Source of the DNA: Gracilaria vermiculophylla
Lineage: Eukaryota; Rhodophyta; Florideophyceae; Gracilariales; Gracilariaceae
Assembly (NCBI GenBank): GCA_019155205.2
Contig: JAHNZQ020000181.1
Coordinates: 273,723 to 337,722 of the forward strand
Length of the DNA: 64,000 nucleotides
Direction of reading: 5' to 3'
Positions 19,590 to 30,256 of this stretch are shown piece by piece. How positions within the stretch are numbered: the first letter of the stretch is position 1; each line of letters starts with the position of its first letter. A program made the position numbers and the translations under genes. The notes under the pieces were generated by a model. The model saw only the letters and a program-made list of their open reading frames with translations, made no database searches and was not told the DNA's origin.

Positions 19590-21443
19590 ATGGGTCGTCC
19601 GGGTGGAAAACACTCTCGTCACGATCACTCTTCGCATATCCCGTGCGGCTGCGTTCATCTTCCCATCATCCCGCATGTTCTCAATTCCATCCAAGACACT
19701 GTTCCAAAGCCGGCTCAAAAGATCCGCGCCCTTGTGGCAAAGAATGGGCTCTCGCTCAGGCCCGCCGAGTCGCTCATTCTACACAACGGCACCATTCGTA
19801 CAATGGAAGATGGCAATGCGACGTCCACTGTGGAGGCCATTGCATTTCATGGCGACATCATTGTTGAAACAGGTTCTTTGGCGGCTTGTGAATCAAAGTT
19901 ACCAAACGCCAAAGTCATTAATCTTGAAGGAAAGACGGTGCTTCCGGGTTTGATCGAACCCCATATACACTTGCTCAGTAGCGCGCTTGCCCGAAACTGG
20001 TTTGACGTATCGCCATTTATTGGTCAAAACCTCCGGGAGAACTATTCTCTGCAATGGTGCTATGATGCAATGAAGGAAGAGCTAAATAATAATGGCACAA
20101 TGGGAGGATGGCTGTTAGCATCCGGACTAGACCCATCTCTGTTTCAAGGCGGGGACATAACCCAATGGCAAAATCCAACTGCCACGGATCTGGATGAAAA
20201 CATTTCTCGTGATGTGCCTCTGGTAATTATGAACTCTTCCGGACATATTGCTTATGCCAATACAGAGGCATTGAAACGCGCCAAAATGGAAGACTCTAAT
20301 GGAATCTTGTTGGAGATTCCAGAAATGTCTCCTGTGTTTCTCGCGGCCCTGAGCGATCAGACTGGAAGTCCTCTTGAGGTTCTGCAATCTTTGGTTAGCA
20401 AAATGCATGAACTCTTTCGTGAAGCTGCCGCACTAGGTGTGACGATGATGTGGGACGGTGCGATGGGCTTGAGTGGAAGCAAATTGGAATTAATTCTGCT
20501 TGGCATTGTGTCCAACACCGCATTCTGTCCCGTTCGATACGGCGGTGCAATTCTGTTCGAATCCTCGGACGATATTGAAAAGTGGGTTGACGAAGAGAAA
20601 GTACATCCGGACAGCTTTTCATCTGATAATTTCAGAGTCAGTTGTGCCAAAGTCGTTAGTGATGGTTCCAATCAAGGGCAAACTGGATACCAAAGCAAGA
20701 AGTATCCTAATCCTGACGAGACCATTAACACCCCAGGGCAAGAAAACGGCGTGTGGAACATACCTGAGAAGAAATTCGGTGATCTTGTTCAAAAACTAGA
20801 CAAGCTAGGATGGAACATCATGATACATGCCAACGGCGATACGGCTATTACTCGCACTATCAATGCGTACGCCAATGCAATTAAGGCAAATGACGAAAGG
20901 GATCGTCGTCATCGTATTGAGCACTGCTCCCTGATGGACCCTGAGCAGGCCGCTGCAATGCACGACTATGGGATTTCACCAAGTTTTCTGATTGGGCATG
21001 TCGGGTATTGGGGCTACACTTTTGTCAACAAAGTATGGGACCTTTCAATCGCGGAACGCATTGATAGTACTCGAACAGCAATAGATAATAATCTCAGGTT
21101 TACACTTCACAGCGATCATTTTGTAAGCCCGCTCGGGCCCCTTCGCTTGTTAGAGCAGGCCGTTTCCAGGAAGATGGAGTTCCCTGACGCCAAGGGTGCT
21201 GTGCTCAATCACAAACAATGTGTGACAATTGCGGAGGGGTTGAAGGCGATTACTTATGACGCGGCGTGGCAATGTGGATTCGACGATATTTGCGGGTCTC
21301 TGGAAGTTGGAAAGAAAGCTGATTTGGTGATCCTCGAGAAAGACCCCATGACTTGGAGGGCTGATGGTGTTGGTTTGAGAAACTTGAAAGTGCTAGAGAC
21401 TTGGATGAATGGACGGTGCACCTACAGTGCAAGTCGAAGCTAA
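19590..21443 (+). CDS. Family-3 amidohydrolase (YtcJ-like)
   Basis: A 617-residue metal-dependent amidohydrolase of the YtcJ/amidohydrolase-3 group, with a composite beta-sandwich around a TIM barrel. Visible metal/active-site motifs in order: PGLIEPHIHLL (HxH), HANGDTAI (HAxGD), RIEHCSLMDP (EH) and LHSDHFVSPLGPL (SD). The protein closes with the sandwich strand GSLEVGKKADLVILEKDP. The Lys region of strand 4 appears as AKVVSDGSNQGQTG. A His/Cys-rich extension of about 60 residues precedes the domain and may bind metal; this is inference. The substrate is unknown; relatives act on varied amides, carbamates and formyl compounds. The frame is open back to 19404 (GTG), but the first ATG is 19590 and a TATA box lies properly upstream. 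It may be of bacterial origin; a tree would be needed. Confidence 0.88.
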   Translation: MGRPGGKHSRHDHSSHIPCGCVHLPIIPHVLNSIQDTVPKPAQKIRALVAKNGLSLRPAESLILHNGTIRTMEDGNATSTVEAIAFHGDIIVETGSLAACESKLPNAKVINLEGKTVLPGLIEPHIHLLSSALARNWFDVSPFIGQNLRENYSLQWCYDAMKEELNNNGTMGGWLLASGLDPSLFQGGDITQWQNPTATDLDENISRDVPLVIMNSSGHIAYANTEALKRAKMEDSNGILLEIPEMSPVFLAALSDQTGSPLEVLQSLVSKMHELFREAAALGVTMMWDGAMGLSGSKLELILLGIVSNTAFCPVRYGGAILFESSDDIEKWVDEEKVHPDSFSSDNFRVSCAKVVSDGSNQGQTGYQSKKYPNPDETINTPGQENGVWNIPEKKFGDLVQKLDKLGWNIMIHANGDTAITRTINAYANAIKANDERDRRHRIEHCSLMDPEQAAAMHDYGISPSFLIGHVGYWGYTFVNKVWDLSIAERIDSTRTAIDNNLRFTLHSDHFVSPLGPLRLLEQAVSRKMEFPDAKGAVLNHKQCVTIAEGLKAITYDAAWQCGFDDICGSLEVGKKADLVILEKDPMTWRADGVGLRNLKVLETWMNGRCTYSASRS

Positions 21444-21958
21444 ATGCATTGTCTGAACTGCCTGGGCCAGAAAACGGTGTTGCAGAAGATCCTTCTCTTC
21501 GCGGCTCTGTAGGGCTGCAACAATGAGAGCATTCCTGTCGCTGATACCTTTCCTTGCGGAAGGAGAAACGGTTTTCCAATGACGTGGTTGCCGATTATTC
21601 CGCGCACCTGCAGTGGCTTCAAACGTGTACGGCCCTGAAAGCGTTGCGTGGATGGTACGACTTGTATGGTAAATTATCGTTGCCATGATTGCGCGCTCTC
21701 CTGATTGGTTGCCATACTTGCCTATTTCTTTGTTTACCTCTTCTTTTTATAGGGTTCTGAAGGATGTGATCTTCCTAAAAGCCGATCATCTCTTGATTGT
21801 CTGATTCATTACTGCGCCCAATCCAACTCAACATCTTCACAACTTTTATGACCAGCTCAGCTATCGCCCCCACAGTTCATCTGTGCAATCCCATCATGTT
21901 CAAGGAATTCCAGATTGTTATCGATTCGATTGCAATCGACTGCTTTCCAATTGCTTAC

Positions 21959-21960
<2 letters not shown>

Positions 21961-22022
<62 letters not shown>
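21961..22022 (+). repeat. Poly-C homopolymer (62 nt)
   Basis: An uninterrupted run of 62 C. It is followed 36 bases on by a 10-N gap, so true length and continuity are doubtful. Confidence 0.95.
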
Positions 22023-22025
<3 letters not shown>

Positions 22026-22058
22026 ACCCCTCCTTCTCATCCCCCACCACCTCCCATC

Positions 22059-22068
22059 NNNNNNNNNN
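22059..22068. other. Assembly gap (10 N)
   Basis: Ten N between two poly-C tracts; the missing length is unknown. Confidence 0.99.
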
Positions 22069-22120
22069 GTAGAAATAAATACCTTTTTCGTCTGTTGGCT
22101 TCACCACCTACTTCTCCTAT

Positions 22121-22147
22121 CCCCCCCCCCCCCCCCCCCCCCCCCCC
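22121..22147 (+). repeat. Poly-C homopolymer (27 nt)
   Basis: A second uninterrupted C run on the other side of the gap. It may be part of the same low-complexity locus. Confidence 0.95.
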
Positions 22148-23274
22148 GATCTGTACACACGCATCTATATTTGATGCATAAATATTAGGCGCTCTTCTTA
22201 TGTACGGTGAACAAATTTTGACTCGAGTGCGGTTCCACATTTCTTTCTCAGCGTATATGATACTTTGATACCAAAACTCGACACCTACGATAGCTCAAAG
22301 CACCGCAGCATGATCTTTTACATTTCTGTACAAGTCACAAGACCGATACGAGCTCAAAACTGTTCAGACCATGCCGAATAGATTACCTGAACACGAAACA
22401 TGCGTGGCACAAATCACAACCTGGGCGCCTACATGCGCATTTCGCTGACACCGAGTAAACTCAACAGTCCAGCAGGCGTTTGGAAGAATGTTTCTTCGAC
22501 AGAACCTAAGGCTTTCACAACCAGCGCAACAGTACAAACAGCAATATTGTCCTTGTCCTCCTTTCTCTTTGCTCAACGCCAGATGTTTGTTATTTTGGGT
22601 GGGTAAAGTACAAGCTTGCGAGCAGCGGTAGCCATGTGCTCCGCTGCACCGAAAAATACGAGCCTATCTATCTACGTGCGGTGAGTCTCAGAAGGCCTCA
22701 AGGCTCCCATGGGGGTGCGAAGGGCGCCAAAACGCGAAGCGCAGAGCGAGAACGCGGTAGAACCAGAAGAGGGCGCAGTGGCGATCATTGTCAATGGACA
22801 ACGATCGCTGTCGTGGCGAAGCGACAGCTAGAACCTGCGTTCCTTAAAATGCCAGTCTTACACGCCTTCTGTGTTTGAGCCCGGGGGAGCAAACAAGATG
22901 CCCATTCGAAGCGTCTTCAACCACAAACATGTTTCTAACTCCGATCGCAACGTTGCGGACTAAAGTAATGGCGGCTCATTTTGCTCTGTTCATATCAAGT
23001 GCCGGGAGAGAATCACTGAATACATTCCACTGAAGAGCTGAAACAAACGCGCAGGCGATGGAAATCGGCGATGAGAACAACCGAGCACTTGCGCGCTCTC
23101 GCGCATTCTCAACCTCCACGAACAATGAATGCCAAGTATTCCAGTAACGATTTGCGGTTGGCTTTTTCAGTGAGCGATGCAGTGTCGACGAAAGCAGTTG
23201 CGCAATGGTTGATATCGCACGTTGTGAAAACGTGCGCGCACGCGCGTCATGGATAACAACATTACCTGACCATC

Positions 23275-24714
23275 CTATCCCTTTATTGTCAGGTTGGCAT
23301 CAAAGACCTGGAGCCATGAGGCGCCTTCCCCAGGAATCCACTCTATGTGACCACGGTTCCCCGATACTTCGAACCGCACCAGCTTGTTGCTTACTATGTT
23401 CAACGCATACTGCTGGGAGAAAAACCATCCAGCGGAGACAAGTTGCCCCAAACTGCAACAGCCCGAGTCTCGGATATTTCCGCTCCTCGAAAGATCCGCG
23501 TAGCAACTCCCTTCCCTATCAAGCCAATCTGCATCAACAGCGCCAACGGTCAAAAGCCTTCTTAGTTCATCAACATCATTGCATCTAAGTTCTCTCAATA
23601 CGTCCTCAAAGTAGCGAAGAACCTTGAACCCTCGTAGAGAGTTTCTGATCGCATTAGGATCTTCACTCGTAAGTTTCATTAGCCCAAACACGGAGACTAA
23701 TAGAGTAGTCAGAACGGCCACCATGTCTGTTATCCTTTCGAAAACATTGTCTCGTGACGCTAAGTTCTTAACCGCAACAATCAATGCAAGAACGACAGTC
23801 AGAACGACGTATGACCATGCTAGAACGCGGTAGATAACGTTCCGAACGCTTTTCGCACCTTCTGGATGATATTCAATTTTCGCCAATCTTGTTACTAATT
23901 CGAGAACCTTACGGAACTCGGTATAGATATTTTGAATAACATTTTCGTCTTCTTCTATGTAAGTCTTGGTGATGCATCTATGCAGCACATTCGTTGCTCG
24001 TTCTAGCAATATGTTAGATGGTAGATCGGCGTACTTGTCCTCTCGCTTGAGCCAAACCATCTTCAAAGCCGCTGTGTTAACATACTTGTTTTTGACGTTT
24101 CCTGCCTCTGTGAGTTTAAGTCGTTTCTGCCCTATGGTGATGGCCATTAAATAAGCCATTCTCACGCAGCTCGTGAATCCAAGCAGGTCACTTGTTCGAT
24201 GACTAGAGCAGTCATCGTACGCGGCCCAAATTCCCAGCCGATGAAATATTGCGGAGGAGTCATGGTACCAATCGTAGACGTCGAGCTTATCTAAAATGTT
24301 ATTCGACGCAACCACGCAAGCCGCCGCCCTCATCGGTTTCTCGAGCAAACCCGTGAGACACCGAGACAGATAATCGGTTACGTTTTCGCTTGGTACGAGG
24401 AGGACTGTGCGCCGTCTGCTAGCCTTCACGACGGGTCGATGATTTGGATCCAGGAGCGACGATTCATAAACTAGGGCGGTGTACTCGCGCGCCTCCTGTG
24501 GGAGAGATTCTCCGGCGGCAGGCAATTCGGCGACAAGACAGCTCTCGGAAAAGGTTTCCGAAAGTCTCTCTCTGGCCGCTTCCATGTCTCTCCTGCTGAT
24601 GTCTCGAAACTGCTCGAACTCAGACTTCGTCACCAAAAAGATCGTATTTTGGTCGCCATTTAATGGTTGCAACTCAGCGTTCCTGTCCAACCAACCGTAA
24701 TCTACAAAGTCCAT
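23275..24714 (-). CDS. Orphan membrane protein with two transmembrane helices
   Basis: A 479-residue protein I do not recognise. A soluble N-terminal part (residues 1-290) contains WYHDSSAIFHRLGIWAAYDD and several conserved-looking Cys, and has no signal peptide. Two hydrophobic helices lie at about 297-317 and 330-347, separated by a short charged loop, giving an inferred hairpin. The remaining 130 residues are soluble and rich in Asp, Arg and Cys. Codon use and lack of stops over 1.4 kb in moderate-G+C DNA support a real gene. The start is ATG 24714; a weak TATA-like ATTAAATAC lies about 70 bases upstream. A helical hairpin next to a cytosolic domain recalls organelle or ER anchor proteins, but I assign no function. 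Confidence 0.7.
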   Translation of the reverse strand: MDFVDYGWLDRNAELQPLNGDQNTIFLVTKSEFEQFRDISRRDMEAARERLSETFSESCLVAELPAAGESLPQEAREYTALVYESSLLDPNHRPVVKASRRRTVLLVPSENVTDYLSRCLTGLLEKPMRAAACVVASNNILDKLDVYDWYHDSSAIFHRLGIWAAYDDCSSHRTSDLLGFTSCVRMAYLMAITIGQKRLKLTEAGNVKNKYVNTAALKMVWLKREDKYADLPSNILLERATNVLHRCITKTYIEEDENVIQNIYTEFRKVLELVTRLAKIEYHPEGAKSVRNVIYRVLAWSYVVLTVVLALIVAVKNLASRDNVFERITDMVAVLTTLLVSVFGLMKLTSEDPNAIRNSLRGFKVLRYFEDVLRELRCNDVDELRRLLTVGAVDADWLDREGSCYADLSRSGNIRDSGCCSLGQLVSAGWFFSQQYALNIVSNKLVRFEVSGNRGHIEWIPGEGASWLQVFDANLTIKG

Positions 24715-27386
24715 AACGTGTTGAACCTTATGGTGGAACCTTACACGGCAGGAAGAGAATGTTGAGGAGGTTATGAATCCGTATTTAATGACGTCGACGT
24801 CGCTCGACTGATGAGAACTTCACCACGTTGACGAGGAATTGAACAGAAATGAGAATATGTAAGGATTACTTTTTGACTGCTTGGGAGCAATTTGGTAAGA
24901 AATTAAGTAAGGAATGTTAAAAGAGGCGAGTACTGTACATTACTGTGGATAGCTGCGCTCCACTACTCTAATTGCAACACTGTAGCAGGTCAACTACAGA
25001 CGGGAGGCGAAAAGGGGGCTTCAAAGTTTATGCACCGGCAGGTCGTTAAACTCGCCAACTCGGGAAGTCCGAAAACTAGCACGTGTGGTCGGCGGACGGT
25101 TCACATCTCCGGACTCGCGATGTCGCTAAACTTGGCTGCGCAGTCGACCGTACGGCCCCTGGTATACCGAGCGACATTTGGACCTCAGTGATATGTCACG
25201 TAGGTGCCCATGGTTTGTTTCCCAAAGCCAGCAAGCAGGAAATCGGATATCGGAAAACAATTCTACCGCCACTTCTCAGACTTTTCCTCTCTACGAGTGA
25301 GTTTCAACGACAACGTTTGTACGCAGGGGTTTTTGCAGGGATTTTCTGGGGGGATCACGCTAAGGTAGCATCGGAACAAGTTGATCTAACGATTGCTATT
25401 GTTCAATGTCCCATACCGCATCAGCACGTTAGAACAGAGCACTTACGACATGTGGGCTGCAAAAATGAGGATCCTGCCATGGTCTGCTGAGGACGGCAGT
25501 ACGTGATACGTGAACAGCGCCGTGTCGCAGTGTGCCCATCTGCCGAGGACCCAGAACAAGGGCGAATGAAGCGGTGTGACGAACGTGAATGCGGACAAGG
25601 GACAAAGCCGCGATGGTTGTCGGTAACGACATGTTCACGACGACGAGAGTATTTTTAAGATCTGATGCGCTACTGCGTGACATAACACAGCTCAGCGAGC
25701 GTAACAGGGCTGAGGATTTCTAGTTTGCCGCAAGGTAATCGCAGAAGCGTTATAGATACTGGGGCATTCCTCAACAAACCCCACGTCATACCAGAAAATA
25801 AGCTTAGCTCCCCCTTCCGTTCACAATGAAGAAGAAGAATAAGAAAGTGTACGCATCCATAAAATACGGTGCAAAACAAAACATAAACACTCTAGGGATA
25901 TGATCCGTTCTTATAGTAAAAGGCAAGGGTCAGTTGCCACATAGCTCGACCTTTTCATTTGCTACAATGGTTCTTAACTAGGGCTAACCATTGGTTCATC
26001 TTTACTGTTCGGTAGTCATCCGAGCTTCTCACCAGCGTACTATACGCAGCGAATTCATCGAGGATATGCAACACAATATTGTTCTGATCACCGAAGGGTC
26101 GGGAAACCATGCAGTTGATTGCCGTCAGTGAGCTGTGTCAAGTTTTGGCGGAACTGAGTCACAGGCTGGGCACGAACGCAGGATGAGGCTTTGCCTCAGG
26201 AGTCGGAGCGCATTTTCCACCATCTCCATCACGAGTGCTATCTCCTTATTGGGTAGAGTACCGTATTTTGATAGTAGAAGGGCTTTCCGCTCATACTCCC
26301 TTATGGAACACGACAGGTTTCCAAGACAAGTAGGGGTCGGGCTCGCTTGAGCCAAAGCAGCCAGTGCAGTTCGCAACGAAAGGACGCCCTCCGATGCAAC
26401 GACCCGTCGAGAGGGACGGCTCCGGGTACTGCTCCCTCGGATTGCTGATCGAGACATATCCACTCAGCGTCTTCCTCCCCAGCTGCAGAAAGTCCTGTCC
26501 TCAACAACTCGGATGCCGTCACACCCGATGATGACTTTTCGCTGATGCCGTAACGACAGAATATTTCATCGTGTCCATCGCCGCCGATCAGCCCGACACT
26601 CGATCTGCACTTCGTCATGCGTTCGCAGCCGCACACTTTCGGTCAAGTCGTTCAAGCAGCCCGCCATCGGCAGTGCGCCCGTGCACCGCGGGAAAAAGCC
26701 GGCGCTCTTGGACTATCAGTCAAGACGCTTTATCGTTTACATTTGTTCTCCAAGGCTGTTTGGCGAGGGAAACTGCCTCCATGACGGCGCGAGACACAGT
26801 AGCATGAAAAGCTGTTGCAGAGAGAAACAGCCCTTTCTAAAGCATCCCTCCGCTCAGACAAGTGCACCCACGATACCCGGGGCTCCATCGGTACGGCATC
26901 AACGGCGGCAGGGCAGCACGGTGAGTCCCTTTAGCTGCGCGACTCTAGCTCGCTCGCAGACAGCTCAAACAGAGTTGGCACAGGAGTTTGAATGCCATGC
27001 TGCCACAGTCCTTTACTGATACAACCGCCGCAACACTCGGTCAGCAGCGCCACTGTGCTTTCCACTCGGCAACGCGAGAGACAACGGATGCGTCCTGCGC
27101 CGTCGCCTGTGCTCCGCGCAGAAGAAGCACAGCACCAAGGCACTGAGCGAGCGGGAAAAAAAAGAAAACAAAAGACACACACACAAACACCCACGTCTAC
27201 AACACAGGACACACAAAGGACTTGAACGCACGCACGGGGGCACACACTTCAACGACAAGCCGGAGCGACCATAGCGTACAGCAGCGGTACAATACAAAGG
27301 CAAACACACGACGACTACACGGAGTGACCCAGCAAGCGTGCCTGGCAGCAAAGTTGAGCAAATGCGACAAGGGCGACTGGTCAACG
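24715..27386. other. Gene-poor 2.7-kb stretch
   Basis: No recognised gene. The only frame of note is 26125-26457 on the minus strand (110 residues from ATG 26457, Arg/Ser-rich then Leu-rich), overlapped by another minus frame (26301-26636). Together they could be a broken or spliced gene, but I see no domain. Near 27140-27200 there is a run of A and CA/AC-rich simple sequence. Confidence 0.35.
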
Positions 27387-29228
27387 TTAGCTAATGGGGG
27401 CCAAATTGAAGCGATGGTGGCGTCTGGCGCCGCGAGCGCCGGGGCGACCGCCGCGCATGCTGCCCGGTCGGCGTCCGCCGTAGGGCGGTCGCTTCTCGCT
27501 CACGTGGAGGGCGATGCCCTTGAAGGGTCCGACGTCCCTCGGACCGTTGGCCCAGGCGCTGACGGCGGCTCTGACGCCGTCCATGGTGTCATACTCGATA
27601 AAGGCAATGCCCTTAGCCATCTTGACTTCGACGTAGCGCAGCTTGTGGCCGTAGGTGCTGAACTCCTCTCTGAGGGAGTTGGTCAAGGCACGCACGTCCT
27701 GCAGGTAGCTGTGGTCGAGAACGGCGAGTTGGACGACTGCAGAGGGGCCAAAGACGCGCGGGTGAGTCCTGTAGGGGTGGGAGTGGTGTTGGTGGGCGGG
27801 GCGGCTGGGAGTTTGCAGCGGTTCCGGGCGGGCAGCGGGGCGGGCGGCAGGCTGGTGGGAAGGGTGGTGGGCAGCGGGGTGGGCGGGCGGCTTGTGCTGC
27901 GGCTGCGGGGCTGCGGGCTCGGGGAGCGGCTCGGGGAGCGGCTCGGGGAGCGGGGCAGGGAGTGACTCGGGGAGCGGGGCGGGGAGTGTCTCGGGGAGCG
28001 GGGCGGGAAGCGACTCGGGAAGCGGGGCGGGAAGCGACTCGGGAAGCGGGGCGGGGAGCGACTCGGGGAGCGGCTCGGAGAGCGGCTCGGGGTACTCGGC
28101 GGCAAGCTCCTGCGGCTTGTGGTCTGGGGCAGAGGCAGGCGGGACGGACTCTTGTACGTCATCGTGAGAGGAGACGATGGAGGCCCAGGTCTTCCTCGGC
28201 GGAGGGGCAGCGGCGGCGGCGGCGACGGTAGAGGGGCTCTCGGCGGGAGCCGGTGCCGGCGCCGGCGCGGAGGCGGGCGCCGGCGTGGAGGCGGGCGCCG
28301 GCGCTGGCGCGGAGACGGGCACAGGGGTGGGGGCGGGAGTGGGCGCGGGCACGGGCGCGGGCGCGGGTGCGGAGGCGGGCGCAGGCGCGGGGGCGGGCGC
28401 AGAGGCGGGCGCAGGCGCGGGGACGTCGGCGTCGGCGCCGTTGGGCACGGCGCGGTCGGGGTGCGCGAGGGGTGTATGATCGGCGTGCGGGTGGTCAGCG
28501 GGCTCGACCAGGACCGGGGCTGTGGACACGGCGTCGTGCGAGGAGGGGATGACGGATTCCGGGGAGGGCTGCGTGGCGGGGTCGGGGAGCTTGTGGGGCG
28601 CGGCGGGGTTGGCAGGCGCGGCGGGGTGGGACTCGGCGGGGGCAGCGGCGGCGGGCTGGGCGGCGGGCTGGGCGGCGGGCTGAACGGGGATGTGGGACGG
28701 GGACGGAAGGGGCGGGGAGGAGGGGGCGGGGGCGGGGGCGGGGTCGGGCGCGGCGTCTGGCAGAGAGTGCGCGACGGCGGGCTGCTCGGCGAGGGCGGGG
28801 GCCGCGGCCGGGACGGCGGTGGAGGCGGAGGCGGAGGCGGGGAGCGAGGTGAAGATGTCGTTGCGGCAGTAAAAGTGGACGTCGTGCGAGTCCCTCTGCT
28901 TCTCGAGGACAAAGGTCTGGGTGAAGGGGGTGCGCGGGTGGTCGGCGGTGTAATGGCCGTGCACGACGACGAGGTAGGCGGAGGCGCCGGTCTGCTGGGC
29001 GGCGACGGAGACGACGGTGGTGGCGGCGCCGGCGAGCGGCAGTTTGCGCGCAACGTGGGCGATGGCGGGGCCGATGGCGCTGAGGCCGTCGCCGTGGTGG
29101 ATCTCGGAGTCGGGGCCGTAGAGCTCGACGATGCGCTGGGGGAGCTTCTCGGCGACGCGGTAGTAGACGCTGACGAAGGAGTGGGCGACGCGGGCGGCGG
29201 AGGGGGGGAGCTTGGGGGCGGCGCCCAT
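27387..29228 (-). CDS. G3BP-like protein: NTF2-like domain plus RRM, Pro/Ala-rich linker
   Basis: A 613-residue protein with the domain order of G3BP/Rasputin stress-granule proteins. An NTF2-like domain occupies about residues 10-130 (FVSVYYRVAEKLPQRIVELYG, later GHYTADHP and FTQTFVLEKQ). A low-complexity linker of roughly 350 residues follows. An RRM (about 500-590: VVQLAVLDHSYLQDVRALTN, GIAFIEYDTMDGVRAAVSAW) and a short RGG-like tail (GSMRGGRPGARG) end the protein. In known G3BPs the NTF2 domain dimerises and docks partners while RRM/RGG bind RNA; the same is inferred here. The linker is made of PAPASAPA runs and a PLPESLPA array rather than the acidic and PxxP regions of animal G3BP. The start ATG 29228 is the first in frame. 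It is head-to-head with the next gene. Confidence 0.85.
   Translation of the reverse strand: MGAAPKLPPSAARVAHSFVSVYYRVAEKLPQRIVELYGPDSEIHHGDGLSAIGPAIAHVARKLPLAGAATTVVSVAAQQTGASAYLVVVHGHYTADHPRTPFTQTFVLEKQRDSHDVHFYCRNDIFTSLPASASASTAVPAAAPALAEQPAVAHSLPDAAPDPAPAPAPSSPPLPSPSHIPVQPAAQPAAQPAAAAPAESHPAAPANPAAPHKLPDPATQPSPESVIPSSHDAVSTAPVLVEPADHPHADHTPLAHPDRAVPNGADADVPAPAPASAPAPAPAPASAPAPAPVPAPTPAPTPVPVSAPAPAPASTPAPASAPAPAPAPAESPSTVAAAAAAPPPRKTWASIVSSHDDVQESVPPASAPDHKPQELAAEYPEPLSEPLPESLPAPLPESLPAPLPESLPAPLPETLPAPLPESLPAPLPEPLPEPLPEPAAPQPQHKPPAHPAAHHPSHQPAARPAARPEPLQTPSRPAHQHHSHPYRTHPRVFGPSAVVQLAVLDHSYLQDVRALTNSLREEFSTYGHKLRYVEVKMAKGIAFIEYDTMDGVRAAVSAWANGPRDVGPFKGIALHVSEKRPPYGGRRPGSMRGGRPGARGARRHHRFNLAPIS
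27915..28090 (-). repeat. 24-bp minisatellite in the G3BP-like linker
   Basis: A coding tandem array of about seven 24-bp units, each reading PLPESLPA with ESLP/ETLP/EPLP variants. All units keep the frame. Unit count is probably variable between strains (inference). Confidence 0.8.
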
Positions 29229-29521
29229 GGCGGAGCGAGGGGGGGAAGGCGGGGACGGGAGGGGGGGGGGGGGGGACGGGGGGGGGGGGGCGGGCGGACG
29301 CGGCGCGGCGCGGCGGGCGGCGGACGGCGGGAGGGAGCGGCGCGCGGCGCGGCGCGCCTTTTTGTTTTGGGCGGCGCGCGGGGCGGGCAGTTAGGGTTGC
29401 GGCGCGTGCGGCGCGCGCTGCGTTTGGCCGATTGCGTTTGGCGCGTTTGCGCTTGGCGTTTTGGGGGGCGCGGCGCGGCGCGCGGCCGCCGTCGCCGCGT
29501 CGCGCGCTACGCGCCGTCGCC
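29229..29521. promoter_or_regulatory. Head-to-head intergenic region with G runs
   Basis: 293 bases between divergent start codons, extremely G+C-rich, with G runs near 29260-29290 that could form quadruplexes. The size matches the UTP10/clathrin interval (292 bases). Confidence 0.45.
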
Positions 29522-29564
29522 ATGTCGTCGGTGAGGGAGCGCGTGCGAGACCTGCAGCGCGGCA

Positions 29565-29607
<43 letters not shown>

Positions 29608-29916
29608 GGGGGGCGCGGAGCAGGGCGCGGCGGCGGCCGTGCAGGCGCGCGCGCGGCAGGTGGAGCGCGCGGAGGAGGAGGGCGCGGCGCGCGGCGCGCC
29701 GCCGCCGCCGCTGGCCGCGCTGGCCAGCCGCTTCGAGGCCGGCGCGGAGCGCGCGCCGCCCGCCGCCGTGGGCGCGCGGCTGGCGCAGCTGGACGCGCGC
29801 GCCGCCGCCGCCGCCGCCGGCGACTCGGTGCGCGAGCGATCGCGCCGCCTGGAGGCGCCGCCGCCGCCGCCGCCGCCCGCCGCCGCCGTGCTGCGCGCCA
29901 AGGCGCGCTTCGAGGG

Positions 29917-29947
<31 letters not shown>

Positions 29948-30256
29948 CCGCCGCCGCCGCGCTCCGCCGTCTCGCAGCGCGCCGCCGCGCTGCTGCGCCC
30001 GCCCGCCGCGCCCGCCGCGCTGCAGCGCCCGCCCGCCGCGCCCGTGGCCGCGCCCGCGCCCAGCCTGCTGTCGCTGGGCAGCGACGACGGCGCGCCCGCC
30101 GCCGCGCCGCCGGGCGTGCACGAGCAGCTGCGCCAGGTGAAGCGCGCCAACGAGCAGCTGCTGTCCACGCTGCTGCAGCTGTCCGCCTCGTTCAAGCTGC
30201 TGGAGAAGACGCGCGACGAGCTGCAGCAGCGCCTCGCCCGCCTGGAGCGCCAATGA
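29522..30256 (+). CDS. Low-complexity protein with repeated Arg-rich heptad-like motif and C-terminal coiled coil
   Basis: A 244-residue protein I cannot assign. It starts MSSVRERVRDLQRG, followed by a poly-Gly run. A loose motif of the form V-x-x-R-x-R-x-L-E/D recurs at least five times (VRERVRDLQ, VQARARQVE, VGARLAQLD, VRERSRRLE, VLRAKARFE), separated by Ala/Pro spacers. The end (about 195-244: EQLRQVKRANEQLL and ELQQRLARLERQ) is a clear coiled coil. Start ATG 29522 is the first in frame. The C-terminal segment is repeated twice more downstream (see repeat at 30165). Codon third positions are nearly all G/C, so the open frame alone is weak evidence; the coiled coil and recurring motif make it more convincing. 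Confidence 0.55.

Larger units (their letters stand above)
21444..23274. other. Gene-poor stretch with poly-C tracts and a gap
   Basis: No gene supported. It holds the poly-C tracts and 10-N gap listed below. A TTTTTATAG box at 21745-21753 resembles a TATA element, but no convincing frame follows before the low-complexity tract. Confidence 0.4.

Noticed and set aside
25083..25490. 135-residue plus-strand frame
   Set aside because: Begins with GTG, contains no recognisable motif and lies in a region full of short chance frames.
28119..29534. 471-residue plus-strand frame, nearly all Gly/Arg/Val
   Set aside because: Antisense shadow of the G3BP-like coding repeats; no domain.
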